Positions 14,915 to 22,700 of a stretch of 29,304 nucleotides of DNA are shown here, piece by piece (position 1 is the first letter of the stretch; the number at the start of each line of letters is the position of its first letter). The notes under the pieces are model-generated. The model made no database searches and was not told the DNA's origin. It was given only the letters and a program-made list of their open reading frames with translations. Position numbers and translations under genes: made by a program. The stretch spans positions 1 through 29,304 of the forward strand of contig JBKCEW010000159.1 of the NCBI GenBank assembly GCA_046304235.1, given 5' to 3'. This DNA is from CANHVK01 sp046304235 (GTDB lineage: Bacteria > Bacteroidota > Bacteroidia > Flavobacteriales_D > Crocinitomicaceae).

Positions 14915-15259
14915 ATGAATCATTACGAAACTGTTTTCATCTTAACTCCCGTTTTGTCTGACGATCAGGCAAAGGAAGCAGTGCAAAAATTCGAAGGTGA
15001 GATTGGTACCTTTGGTGGAAAATTAAAGCACACTGAGAAATGGGGCTTGAAAAAATTAGCTTACCCAATTCAAAAGAAAACTACTGGATTTTATTATTTA
15101 GTAGAATTCGAAGCAGAAGGTCATGTTGTTGCTGACTTAGAATTATCTTTTAAACGTGACGAGCGTGTTATGCGTTTCTTAACTGTGAAGATGGATGCAC
15201 ACCATGTAACTTATGCTGAGAAAAGAAGAGCTAAAGTTGGAAAAACTGTAGAAGCTTAA
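14915..15259 (+). CDS. rpsF: 30S ribosomal protein S6
   Basis: 114 aa. Begins MNHYETVFILTPVLS, the standard S6 N-terminus, with KLKHTEKWGLKKLAYPI and a Y-Y-L-V-E-F strand in the ferredoxin-like fold, then FKRDERVMRFLTVK. S6 binds S18 and 16S rRNA in the platform of the small subunit. First gene of the classical S6-S18-L9 operon, with its own promoter at 14853-14883. The start is preceded by an A/T-rich leader rather than a Shine-Dalgarno sequence, as usual for Bacteroidetes ribosomal genes. Confidence 0.97.
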   Translation: MNHYETVFILTPVLSDDQAKEAVQKFEGEIGTFGGKLKHTEKWGLKKLAYPIQKKTTGFYYLVEFEAEGHVVADLELSFKRDERVMRFLTVKMDAHHVTYAEKRRAKVGKTVEA

Positions 15260-15283
15260 TTTTTAACCTTAAATTAGAACACA

Positions 15284-15547
15284 ATGTCACAAAACGATAT
15301 TCGCTACTTAACGCCGATTAACATCGACATTAAAAAACAAAAATACTGTCGTTTCAAAAAAAGCGGTATTAAATTCATCGATTATAAAGATGCTAACTTC
15401 TTGTTGAAATTGGTTAACGAGCAAGGTAAAATTTTACCTAGACGTTTAACTGGTACTTCTGCTAAATACCAAAAGCAAGTAAATAAGGCAATCAAAAGAG
15501 CTCGTCATTTAGCTATTTTGCCTTATGTTGGTGATATGTTAAAATAA
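15284..15547 (+). CDS. rpsR: 30S ribosomal protein S18
   Basis: 87 aa. KYCRFKKSGIKFIDYKDANFL is followed by GKILPRRLTGTSAKYQ and the basic VNKAIKRARHLAILPY, all diagnostic of S18. It pairs with S6 on 16S rRNA. It lies 24 bases after rpsF and 32 bases before rplI, in the same transcript. In many Bacteroidetes the 3' end of 16S rRNA is masked by bS21, bS18 and bS6, which accounts for the scarce Shine-Dalgarno use (established for Flavobacterium ribosomes). No unusual feature is seen in this copy. Confidence 0.97.
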   Translation: MSQNDIRYLTPINIDIKKQKYCRFKKSGIKFIDYKDANFLLKLVNEQGKILPRRLTGTSAKYQKQVNKAIKRARHLAILPYVGDMLK

Positions 15548-15579
15548 TCGTTGATAATATTTAAATATTTTTTACTGTC

Positions 15580-16026
15580 ATGGAAGTAATCTTAAAGAAA
15601 AACGTAGATAAATTAGGATATAGAGATGAAGTTGTAACTGTGAAAAACGGTTATGGACGTAACTTTTTAATTCCTCAAGGATATGCTTTATTAGCAACTC
15701 CTTCTAACAAAAAAGCGCACGAAGAAATGCTTAAGCAACGTGCTCACAAAGAATCTAAAATTTTAGCTGAAGCTGAAGAATTAGCTGCTAAATTAGCTGA
15801 TGTTACTGTTAAAATCGCTACTAAAGTTGGTGAAAATGGTAAGATTTTTGGTTCTGTAAACACTGTGCAATTAGCTGATGCTTTGCGTGTTGCTGGTTAC
15901 GACGTTGATAGAAAGTCTTTAAAAATTAAAGATGAGCCTATTAGAGAAGTTGGAACTTTCGAAGCGGAAGTTAACTTACACAAAGGAGTTAAACCAACAA
16001 TTAAATTTGAAGTTGTTAGTGAATAA
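15580..16026 (+). CDS. rplI: 50S ribosomal protein L9
   Basis: 148 aa, full length. The N-terminal rRNA-binding domain begins MEVILKKNVDKLGYRDEVV and contains the GYGRNFLIPQGYA signature. A long connecting helix follows (about 40-75, Lys/Glu/Ala-rich) and then the C-terminal domain with GENGKIFGSV. L9 helps keep the reading frame during translation. Last gene of the rpsF-rpsR-rplI operon; a hairpin terminator lies 21 bases after its stop. Confidence 0.97.
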   Translation: MEVILKKNVDKLGYRDEVVTVKNGYGRNFLIPQGYALLATPSNKKAHEEMLKQRAHKESKILAEAEELAAKLADVTVKIATKVGENGKIFGSVNTVQLADALRVAGYDVDRKSLKIKDEPIREVGTFEAEVNLHKGVKPTIKFEVVSE

Positions 16027-16047
16027 TATTCACAAACTATAATGCAT

Positions 16048-16078
16048 AAAAAAAGGTCGGTTAAATCGACCTTTTTTT
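16048..16078. terminator. Bidirectional terminator between rplI and the 64-aa gene
   Basis: Arms AAAAAAAGGTCG (16048-16059) and CGACCTTTTTTT (16067-16078) pair perfectly around a 7-base loop. The T-run on one strand and the A-run on the other allow termination of both the ribosomal operon and the convergent small gene, whose stop is at 16080. Confidence 0.93.
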
Positions 16079-16079
16079 A

Positions 16080-16274
16080 TTATTCTGCAACCCATTTATC
16101 ATTTCTCATTTCACCTAGAATAACAACATTTTTGTTTTTGCTATATTCTTCTGCAGCTAATAACATCTGCTCTTTGGTGTCTCTTCTGATTCTAACACCT
16201 GAAGATCCTGAGTTCTTAACTTCAATATAAAAACCATCTTTTAGACGAGCTGGTTTTGTTGGTGGACGTCCCAT
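16080..16274 (-). CDS. Small conserved basic protein (MGRPPTKP family)
   Basis: 64 aa. Begins MGRPPTKPARLKDGF and continues YIEVKNSGSSGVRIRRDT; then a helix, KEQMLLAAEEYSKN, and a short strand, VVILGE, ending WVAE. I recall very similar short proteins in many Flavobacteriia, but no named domain or function. The GRP-type N-terminus followed by Lys/Arg could bind a nucleic-acid groove like an AT-hook, but this is a guess. ATG 16274 has an A-rich leader. A TAATTTTG -7 element (16297-16304) and an adjoining TTCTTC-aac-GAAGAA palindrome lie upstream. It converges with rplI across a shared terminator. Length, promoter and terminator support a real gene. Confidence 0.72.
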   Translation of the reverse strand: MGRPPTKPARLKDGFYIEVKNSGSSGVRIRRDTKEQMLLAAEEYSKNKNVVILGEMRNDKWVAE

Positions 16275-16296
16275 AAATAAAAAAATGTTTGTTTGA

Positions 16297-16320
16297 CAAA
16301 ATTATTTCTTCAACGAAGAA
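16297..16320 (-). promoter_or_regulatory. -7 element with adjoining palindrome (possible operator)
   Basis: Minus-strand TAATTTTG (16297-16304) fits the -7 consensus. A perfect TTCTTC-AAC-GAAGAA inverted repeat (16306-16320) starts one base upstream, inside the promoter spacer, where a repressor would block polymerase. No TTG is found at the exact -33 position. Confidence 0.45.
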
Positions 16321-16417
16321 TAATCGAATTTAAGAAAAATTTCACGTACTATCTAATATTAAGAAAACTATTTGTAAATGGTATTTGTTATTTAATAAAC
16401 TTTAACAATGCTAGAGA

Positions 16418-16828
16418 ATGAATAATTCTGAACAAATATTGAATCTTAGAGAAGATATCAAATTTCAAGAAGATAAAATTAAATCTCCCATTGAACATTT
16501 TCAACACAAAACACTGAGACCTATTCTTAAATTCTTAAATGAAACATTAAATAAAATCTCAATTAATTTTATTGAAAATATCAATCCAGATTTTTCATCT
16601 TCAAACCCCGTTGTTCAAGAAAAGCAACTATTAACAATACTAAAAAAAGAACAAGTACTTAAAAACAAATTGAATGGTATTGTTGTAGGTTTATTTACAC
16701 AATCTGAGTTAGATTTTTATTTAAAAAACAGTATAAAAATAGATGAAAGAATTCAACAAATGATTCAAGAAAGAATTCGTACTCAATTTATGAATTTCCT
16801 ACCCAATAATAACACACTTTCTGATTAA
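16418..16828 (+). CDS. Conserved helical protein of unknown function
   Basis: 136 aa. No domain that I can name. It is helical and charged, with I-x-H-F-Q-H-K-TLRPILKFLNE at 26-41, EKQLLTILKKEQVLKNKLNG at 68-87, then VVGLFTQSELDFYL and IQQMIQERIRTQF. The pattern of a TLRPILKFQN-type helix followed by KGI-x-GLF-T-x-x-E occurs in a small uncharacterised family of Flavobacteriia (from memory). No signal peptide or membrane helix. ATG 16418 is chosen as the first in-frame ATG after an A/T-rich leader; no consensus promoter is seen in the 97-base gap. Its last 41 bases overlap the convergent AlbA_2 gene tail to tail. Confidence 0.65.
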   Translation: MNNSEQILNLREDIKFQEDKIKSPIEHFQHKTLRPILKFLNETLNKISINFIENINPDFSSSNPVVQEKQLLTILKKEQVLKNKLNGIVVGLFTQSELDFYLKNSIKIDERIQQMIQERIRTQFMNFLPNNNTLSD

Positions 16829-17414
16829 TAAATTCAAAATCAATAATTTTTTGATCTATTAAAATCGCCAAGGTATTTTCAATTTCTGATTTTTTGAAGT
16901 CAATCTCTTTAAATATAGATGCTAGCGTGAGTTGATTTTCATTTTGTAATAATTTTTTCAAAGCAACAAAAATTTCCTCGGAGAAAAAACTGTCTTTTTG
17001 ATGGTAAACCCACGATTTTTCAATTATAAAAGTAGATTCAAAAACTTCCCCTTTGTGAGTTCGAACAAAATGATGCGGTTCTCCATTTAAATCTATCGCT
17101 CCACAAAATTTTGATTCACTTTCTTTAATGTGAATCAAAATAGTAAACTTAAATTTTTCAATTACTTCTTCAATTTCTATTTGAATAGGGGTTGTTAGAT
17201 AATGTTGAACAACCTCATCCAACCATTGCAATTCCATTTCAGGAAGTACACCTATTAATTTACCCTTAGAATTAACACCAACAACTAAAGTTCCACCCTC
17301 TCTATTTGCAAAAGAAGAAATTAACGCTGCCGTATGGTGAGGATTTTCACAAGTTGGAATAAAATCGATGAATTTATTCTTTCCTTGTTTGATCAAAGTT
17401 GAAATTGCATCCAT
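16788..17414 (-). CDS. AlbA_2/Schlafen-type ATP-binding protein with winged-helix tail
   Basis: 208 aa. Residues 10-120 resemble the AlbA_2 (Schlafen, AAA_4) domain, PF04326: an acidic/aromatic start (FIDFIP), a helix ending SSFANREGG, then TLVVGVNSKGKLIGV, the family's A-N-x-x-G-G-x-x-x-x-G-V block. The usual catalytic E-x-K-E at the start of the domain is not evident (here K-F-I-D-F). Residues 145-205 look like a winged helix (two helices and a wing ending VCYYWVG). Such proteins may be nucleic-acid-binding regulators or nucleases. It follows aroE with no gap (aroE stop at 17415), so it is part of that operon. Its 3' end overlaps the convergent 136-aa gene by 41 bases. Confidence 0.72.
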   Translation of the reverse strand: MDAISTLIKQGKNKFIDFIPTCENPHHTAALISSFANREGGTLVVGVNSKGKLIGVLPEMELQWLDEVVQHYLTTPIQIEIEEVIEKFKFTILIHIKESESKFCGAIDLNGEPHHFVRTHKGEVFESTFIIEKSWVYHQKDSFFSEEIFVALKKLLQNENQLTLASIFKEIDFKKSEIENTLAILIDQKIIDFEFINQKVCYYWVGNS

Positions 17415-18143
17415 TTATTTATTCCAGATTGCCCAAGATTTAAAAGCTTGTTCTTTTAGCATAGAAGCACCATTTAAAATCGTAGAATGATTTTCTCTTG
17501 ATTGTTTTAAAAACATTGTTTCCTCTGGATTATAAATCAAGTCTACAACCAAATGTTCTTCAGTTAAATTTGCAAAAGGGAACACAACACATTCATCCAC
17601 GTCAGGATACATTCCAACTGGTGTAGCATTTACAATTAATTTACATGCATTAATCATATATTCATTTGCATCGGCATATCCAAATTGATTTTTTCCTTTT
17701 GGCGATCGAGAAACAAATAATACTTCGATACCAATCTCTTTCAAAACATAAGCAACAGCTTTCGCTGCCCCACCCGTACCTAAAATCAATGCCTTTTCAT
17801 GTTTATTTGTTAAAAAAGGCTTAATAGATTGTTTGAATCCAAATACATCAGTATTGTAACCTATCCATCGATTATTTACCAAATGAATCGTATTTACCGC
17901 CCCAACGGCAGTTGCTTCTTCTGATAACTCATCTAAATAAGGAATAATCGTTTCTTTGTAAGGAATAGTAACATTACAACCATCTACGTTTTTTTGATTC
18001 AAAAAATTAGATAATTCTATTTCGTCTTGAAATTCAAAGTTTTCATAACTAGCATCTATTTCATTTGAAACAAAATAACTGTCAAAAAATGATTTAGAAA
18101 AAGAATGAGAAAGGGATTTTCCGATTAGTCCAAATTTACGCAT
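17415..18143 (-). CDS. aroE: Shikimate 5-dehydrogenase
   Basis: 242 aa, at the short end of the family. Reduces 3-dehydroshikimate to shikimate with NADPH in the chorismate pathway. Shikimate site: S12-x-S14 (SLSHSF), N57/T59, K63 (NVTIPYKE), N84 and D99 (GYNTD). The nucleotide loop is GTGGAAKAV at 122-130. The C-terminal NGASMLKEQA block is intact. Start ATG 18143 overlaps the dedA 3' end by eight bases, and the AlbA_2 gene follows without a gap. No other aro gene is nearby, so the pathway is dispersed. Confidence 0.95.
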   Translation of the reverse strand: MRKFGLIGKSLSHSFSKSFFDSYFVSNEIDASYENFEFQDEIELSNFLNQKNVDGCNVTIPYKETIIPYLDELSEEATAVGAVNTIHLVNNRWIGYNTDVFGFKQSIKPFLTNKHEKALILGTGGAAKAVAYVLKEIGIEVLFVSRSPKGKNQFGYADANEYMINACKLIVNATPVGMYPDVDECVVFPFANLTEEHLVVDLIYNPEETMFLKQSRENHSTILNGASMLKEQAFKSWAIWNK

Positions 18144-18774
18144 TTTTAGAACCGAACTTTGATTTCAGAATATTCAAAATCATTGGAAAAACAGAAATAA
18201 AAATAATTCCTAAACACACTAAATCAATGTTTTTACGAATCCATTCTACCTCACCAAGTAAATATCCAGCAATAGTTAGACTAAAAATCCATAAAAAACC
18301 ACCTAATATATCAAAAAGAAAATATTTTTTGTATTCCATTTTACCTACTCCCGCTGCAAAAGGTGCAAAGGTTCTAACAAAAGGGACAAAACGTGCCATG
18401 ATGATCGCTTTTACTCCATTTTTATCAAAAAACTCTTCTGTTTTTGTCAAGTATTCACGTTTTACAATGGATTTACCTTTAAACTTAATATCGAAAATTT
18501 TAAGTCCAATTTTTCTCCCTATCCAATAATTGCAATTATCCCCTAAAACTGCAGCAACAAACAAAAGTCCTAGAACCGCACCTAAATTTAATTCACCTGA
18601 TGCCGCAAATAAACCAGCTGTAAATAACAATGAATCACCAGGCAAGAAAGGCATCGCTACTAATCCTGTCTCGATAAAAATCACCAAAAATAAAATTACA
18701 TAAATAGCAGTACCATAATTGGCAAAAATCCATTCAAAATCAAGGTGAAGAATGTGTTGAAAAAGTTCTATCAT
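18136..18774 (-). CDS. dedA: DedA family membrane protein
   Basis: 212 aa from ATG 18774. About five hydrophobic segments. DedA/VTT marks are FIETGLVAMPFLPGDSLLFTAG, GDNCNYWIGRKIG, F-x-R-F-V-P-F-V-R-T-FAPFAAGVG and an NxxG-type C-terminal region. Arg residues in RFVPFVRTFAP are essential in E. coli homologues. Family members take part in recycling of undecaprenyl phosphate and other lipid carriers and in proton-motive force maintenance. An in-frame TTG at 18792 is rejected: a TATATTTG -7 element (18790-18797) overlaps it, placing the transcript start downstream. Its 3' end overlaps aroE by eight bases. Confidence 0.9.
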   Translation of the reverse strand: MIELFQHILHLDFEWIFANYGTAIYVILFLVIFIETGLVAMPFLPGDSLLFTAGLFAASGELNLGAVLGLLFVAAVLGDNCNYWIGRKIGLKIFDIKFKGKSIVKREYLTKTEEFFDKNGVKAIIMARFVPFVRTFAPFAAGVGKMEYKKYFLFDILGGFLWIFSLTIAGYLLGEVEWIRKNIDLVCLGIIFISVFPMILNILKSKFGSKNA

Positions 18775-18789
18775 AATAAATATTTTGTG

Positions 18790-18797
18790 CAAATATA
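18790..18797 (-). promoter_or_regulatory. Possible -7 element of dedA-aroE
   Basis: Minus-strand TATATTTG fits TAnnTTTG and gives a leader of about eight bases before ATG 18774. It lies between the nitronate monooxygenase stop and dedA. The -33 TTG is absent, so read-through from dnaE remains possible. Confidence 0.45.
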
Positions 18798-18801
18798 AAG
18801 T

Positions 18802-19755
18802 TTAGTTTTCAGAGACTAATGAATTAATAATCTCTTTCACGGGTCGAATCGAATTTACATGTTCTATGGAAGGACCAGCGCACCAAACAGATTTGTAGGT
18901 TGAATTAAAAGCTGCACTTCGTAAAAATTTCATTCCACGATAAAATGTCAAGGCCTTAAACCACTTTTTCAAAAGTTTATTTTTATTCAAAAGTTGCTCC
19001 AACCAATTTTGTTTTGTACCAACTTCCTGAACATAAGGTGTATTGATAACTGTACACGGTGTACCTGATAATTTAGTTGTCAACACAATATCCTTTGCTC
19101 CATAATCTACGCAAGCCTGTTTGTATTCTTGTGAAACGCCACATTCTTCAGAAGCAATAAAAATACTTCCAATAGAGAATCCTGCAACTCCTAAATCAAT
19201 AAATTCTTGATATTGTTGACGATTACCAACGCCCCCAGCTGAAATCACAGGTAGAGAACAATTATTTAATAATTCCGGAATTAATTGTTTGTAGGAAATC
19301 GTACCTGCATGTCCCCCTGCTTCTTTATTTACTGCAATCAATGCATCTGCTCCCAATCGTTCTACTTTTTTGGCATATTTTACGTTAGTCACATCACAAA
19401 ATACAAGCACATTATTTTTATGCGCCTCCATGATAACCAATTCAGGTGAACCCAATGATGTGATTATGAAACCTATTTTCTCTTCGCAACAAACACGTAA
19501 TTGTTCTTCCAACAAAAAGTTAGATTTATTGACAATCAAATTAATACCAAATGGTTTGTCTGAATGTTGTTTAATCAAACGGATTGCTTGTCGTAACTCA
19601 TCCACTGAACGAAAATTCAATGCAGGAATTGCCCCTGTGATTCCAGCTTTTAATCCTTCAATAATCATTTCTTTATTGGAAACCAAAAACATCGGCGCCA
19701 TGATGATGGGGTATTGAATCCCGAGTAAATCAGTTAGTTTTTTACTTGTACTCAT
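18802..19755 (-). CDS. Nitronate monooxygenase (2-nitropropane dioxygenase family)
   Basis: 317 aa TIM barrel. N-terminal LLGIQYPIIMAPM, catalytic H149 in the KEAGGHAG segment, FMN-phosphate loops ISAGGVG (171-177) and GFSIGSIFI (192-200). The family oxidises nitronates such as propionate-3-nitronate with FMN and oxygen; some members are instead enoyl-ACP reductases FabK or other FMN oxidases, and the true substrate is not visible. Cytoplasmic. Its ATG overlaps the dnaE stop by one base (TAATG), so it is translationally coupled to dnaE. The 3' end lies close to the dedA promoter element. The C-terminal 50 residues (KWFKALTFYRGM and beyond) are somewhat basic and less conserved. Confidence 0.85.
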   Translation of the reverse strand: MSTSKKLTDLLGIQYPIIMAPMFLVSNKEMIIEGLKAGITGAIPALNFRSVDELRQAIRLIKQHSDKPFGINLIVNKSNFLLEEQLRVCCEEKIGFIITSLGSPELVIMEAHKNNVLVFCDVTNVKYAKKVERLGADALIAVNKEAGGHAGTISYKQLIPELLNNCSLPVISAGGVGNRQQYQEFIDLGVAGFSIGSIFIASEECGVSQEYKQACVDYGAKDIVLTTKLSGTPCTVINTPYVQEVGTKQNWLEQLLNKNKLLKKWFKALTFYRGMKFLRSAAFNSTYKSVWCAGPSIEHVNSIRPVKEIINSLVSEN

Positions 19756-22700
19756 TACTTATCTGTTAATTCAAATTCTAAATCAAACTCTTTTAAACTC
19801 TTAATCAATTCATTATTTGGATCAATACGCATATTTTTAGAAGGCATAGTTACAGATAAATCTTCCAATGGATCAAAAATCACGAAACGAACATTGCATT
19901 TTCCTTCATTCTCAAGAAATAATTTGTTCAAATCCATGATCATGATTTGATCCAATTTTTTAGTCGAAATTTTAACATTGATAAAGTTGGCTTTTTTATC
20001 TCTTAAATCTGATAAAAATTCAATGCTTTGAACAACAAACTCTGGGTCTTTTCGATGACGTGGAATTTCAAACTTTCCTTTTATACTGATAAAATTATCA
20101 GACATAAAATAAGGTTTAAATTTCAAATAATTCTCTTTGAAGAAAAATAATTTATGAGAATCTGTGTAATCTTCGACAATCATTGTTCCAAAAGGCTCAT
20201 TATTTTTCGTCATTCGATGTTCACATTCTCCAACTACCGCTGCAATAGTAACTTCTTTATTTAAATGTTCTCCTGGATTAGTTAGCATTCCTATATTTCC
20301 ATTACAAAATGCTTCAATATCCATTCGGTAATCATCTAAAGGATGCCCCGAAATAAAAATTCCAACCACCTCTCTTTCCTTACTCAACTTATACATCGTC
20401 GGCCATTCCTCTGCTTTTGGAATTTCAGGCTCAGGAATCACCGTACCACTTGCTTCGCCAAACAAAGATGCCTGAGAAGAATTTTCATTTTCTTGGTAAT
20501 TGTTTCCAAAACGAATTGCACTCTCGATAAACGAGCGACCACTCCCTTCTTCTTTGAAATATTGTGCTCGATGTACATTTTTAAACGAATCAAAACCACC
20601 AGCGTAAGCCAAACTTTCGAACGCTTTTTTCGTACACATTCGTAAGTTTACTCGTTTTGACATATCAAAAATAGATGTAAAATTACCGTTTTCAGAACGC
20701 TCTGTTATAATAGCATCTACGGGTCCACTTCCCATGCCTTTGATTGCTCCTAATCCAAAACGAACAGCACCCTCTTTATTTACAGTAAACAAGTAATCAG
20801 ATTCATTTACATCAGGACCAAGTACAGGAACCCCCATACGTTTACATTCTTCCATAAAAAATGTTACCTGCTTGATATCATTCATGTTATTTGACAACAC
20901 TGAGGCCATGTATTCTGCTGGGTAATTCGCTTTTAAATAGGCTGTTTGATAAGCAATCCAAGCATAACAGGTAGAGTGAGATTTGTTAAATGCATATGAA
21001 GCGAATGCCTCCCAGTCTTTCCAAATCTTTTCCAATTTTACCGGATCGTGTCCTTTTTCTTGTCCACGCTCAATAAAAGCCGGTTTCATTTTATCAAGAA
21101 CATCTTTCTGCTTCTTACCCATCGCTTTACGAAGTGTATCCGCCTCACCTTTGGTAAACCCAGCTAACTTTTGAGAAAGCAACATTACCTGCTCTTGGTA
21201 AACGGTAATACCATATGTCTCTTTTAAGTATTCTTCACAATCATCAACGTCATAAACGATAGGCTCTTCTCCGTGTTTCCGACGAATAAACGATGGAATG
21301 TATTCCAATGGTCCCGGACGATATAAGGCATTCATCGCAATCAAATCCGCGAAAACGGTTGGTTTTAACTCACGCATGTATTTTTGCATACCTGGAGATT
21401 CGTATTGGAAAATCCCTACCGTCTCGCCTCGTTGGAATAACTCGTATGTTTTTACATCATCTATCGGGAAATTATCAGGATCTAAATCAATACCGTGACG
21501 TTCTTTAACGTTTTTAACAGCATACTTAATTAAAGTAAGTGTCTTCAAACCAAGGAAGTCCATTTTTAACAATCCAGCAGTCTCTGCAACCGAGTTATCA
21601 AACTGAGTACACCACATATCTGAATCTTTCGCCGTTGCTACCGGAACAAATTGTGTGATATCAGAAGGAGTAATAATCACACCGCAGGCATGAATACCTG
21701 TATTTCGCACCGAACCTTCTAACATTTTTGCTTGCTGAATTACTTCCGCAGCCTTATCATTTCCTGAAGAGATCCGCTTTAATTCATTCGCTGCTTGAAT
21801 GTCTTCCGTTTTGTTTTTCAATTTATTAGCCAAATCGGCATCATCCATCGAAAACAATTTTTTCAACGAAATATCTGGAACTAATTTCGCTAATTTATCC
21901 GCTTCAAAAAGCGGTAAATCCAATACCCTGGCCGTATCACGAATGGAAGATTTAGCTGCCATCGTACCATAAGTGATAATTTGAGCAACTTGATTGGAAC
22001 CATATTTATCGATTACCCATTCAATTACTCGACCGCGCCCCTCATCATCAAAGTCAATATCAATATCGGGCATCGATACACGGTCTGGATTTAAGAAACG
22101 CTCAAAAAGCAAATCATACTTAATTGGATCAACATTTGTAATCCCTATACAATAGGCTACGGCAGATCCCGCAGCAGACCCTCTTCCTGGTCCTACCGAA
22201 ACCCCCATATCTCTTGCAGCTTGACAAAAATCTTGTACTATCAAGAAATACCCAGGATAACCAGTACGTTCAATGGTTGCTAACTCAAAATCAAGGCGAT
22301 CACGAATTTCGTCCGTTATTTCTTCATATCGTTTTTCAGCACCTACATATGTTAAATGCCTCAAATAATTATTCTCCCCTCTTTTACCACCATCTTCCTG
22401 ATCTAATGGATCTTGAAATTCTTCTGGAATATCAAAAGCAGGCAATAATACGTCTCTTGCTAATCCGAAAGGTTCAATTTTCCCAATAATTTCACCAATA
22501 CTTTCAATTGCTTCTGGTAAATCGGCAAACAATTGTTTCATTTCTTCTGGCGACTTGTAGTAATACTCATCGTTATCCAAGCCATATCGGAATCCTCTTC
22601 CTCTACCTTTAGGCGTAGATACTAATTCATTATCTTTCACACACAAGAGCACATCGTGAGCAGAAGCATCTGATTTTTCTAGATAAAAGACATTATTTGT

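Noticed and set aside
18775..18792. DedA starting at TTG 18792
   Set aside because: The codon overlaps a TATATTTG promoter element; ATG 18774 is in the expected family position.
20343..22489. Plus-strand open frames of 60-100 codons inside dnaE
   Set aside because: Antisense shadows of a certain gene; composition and sequence show no family similarity.
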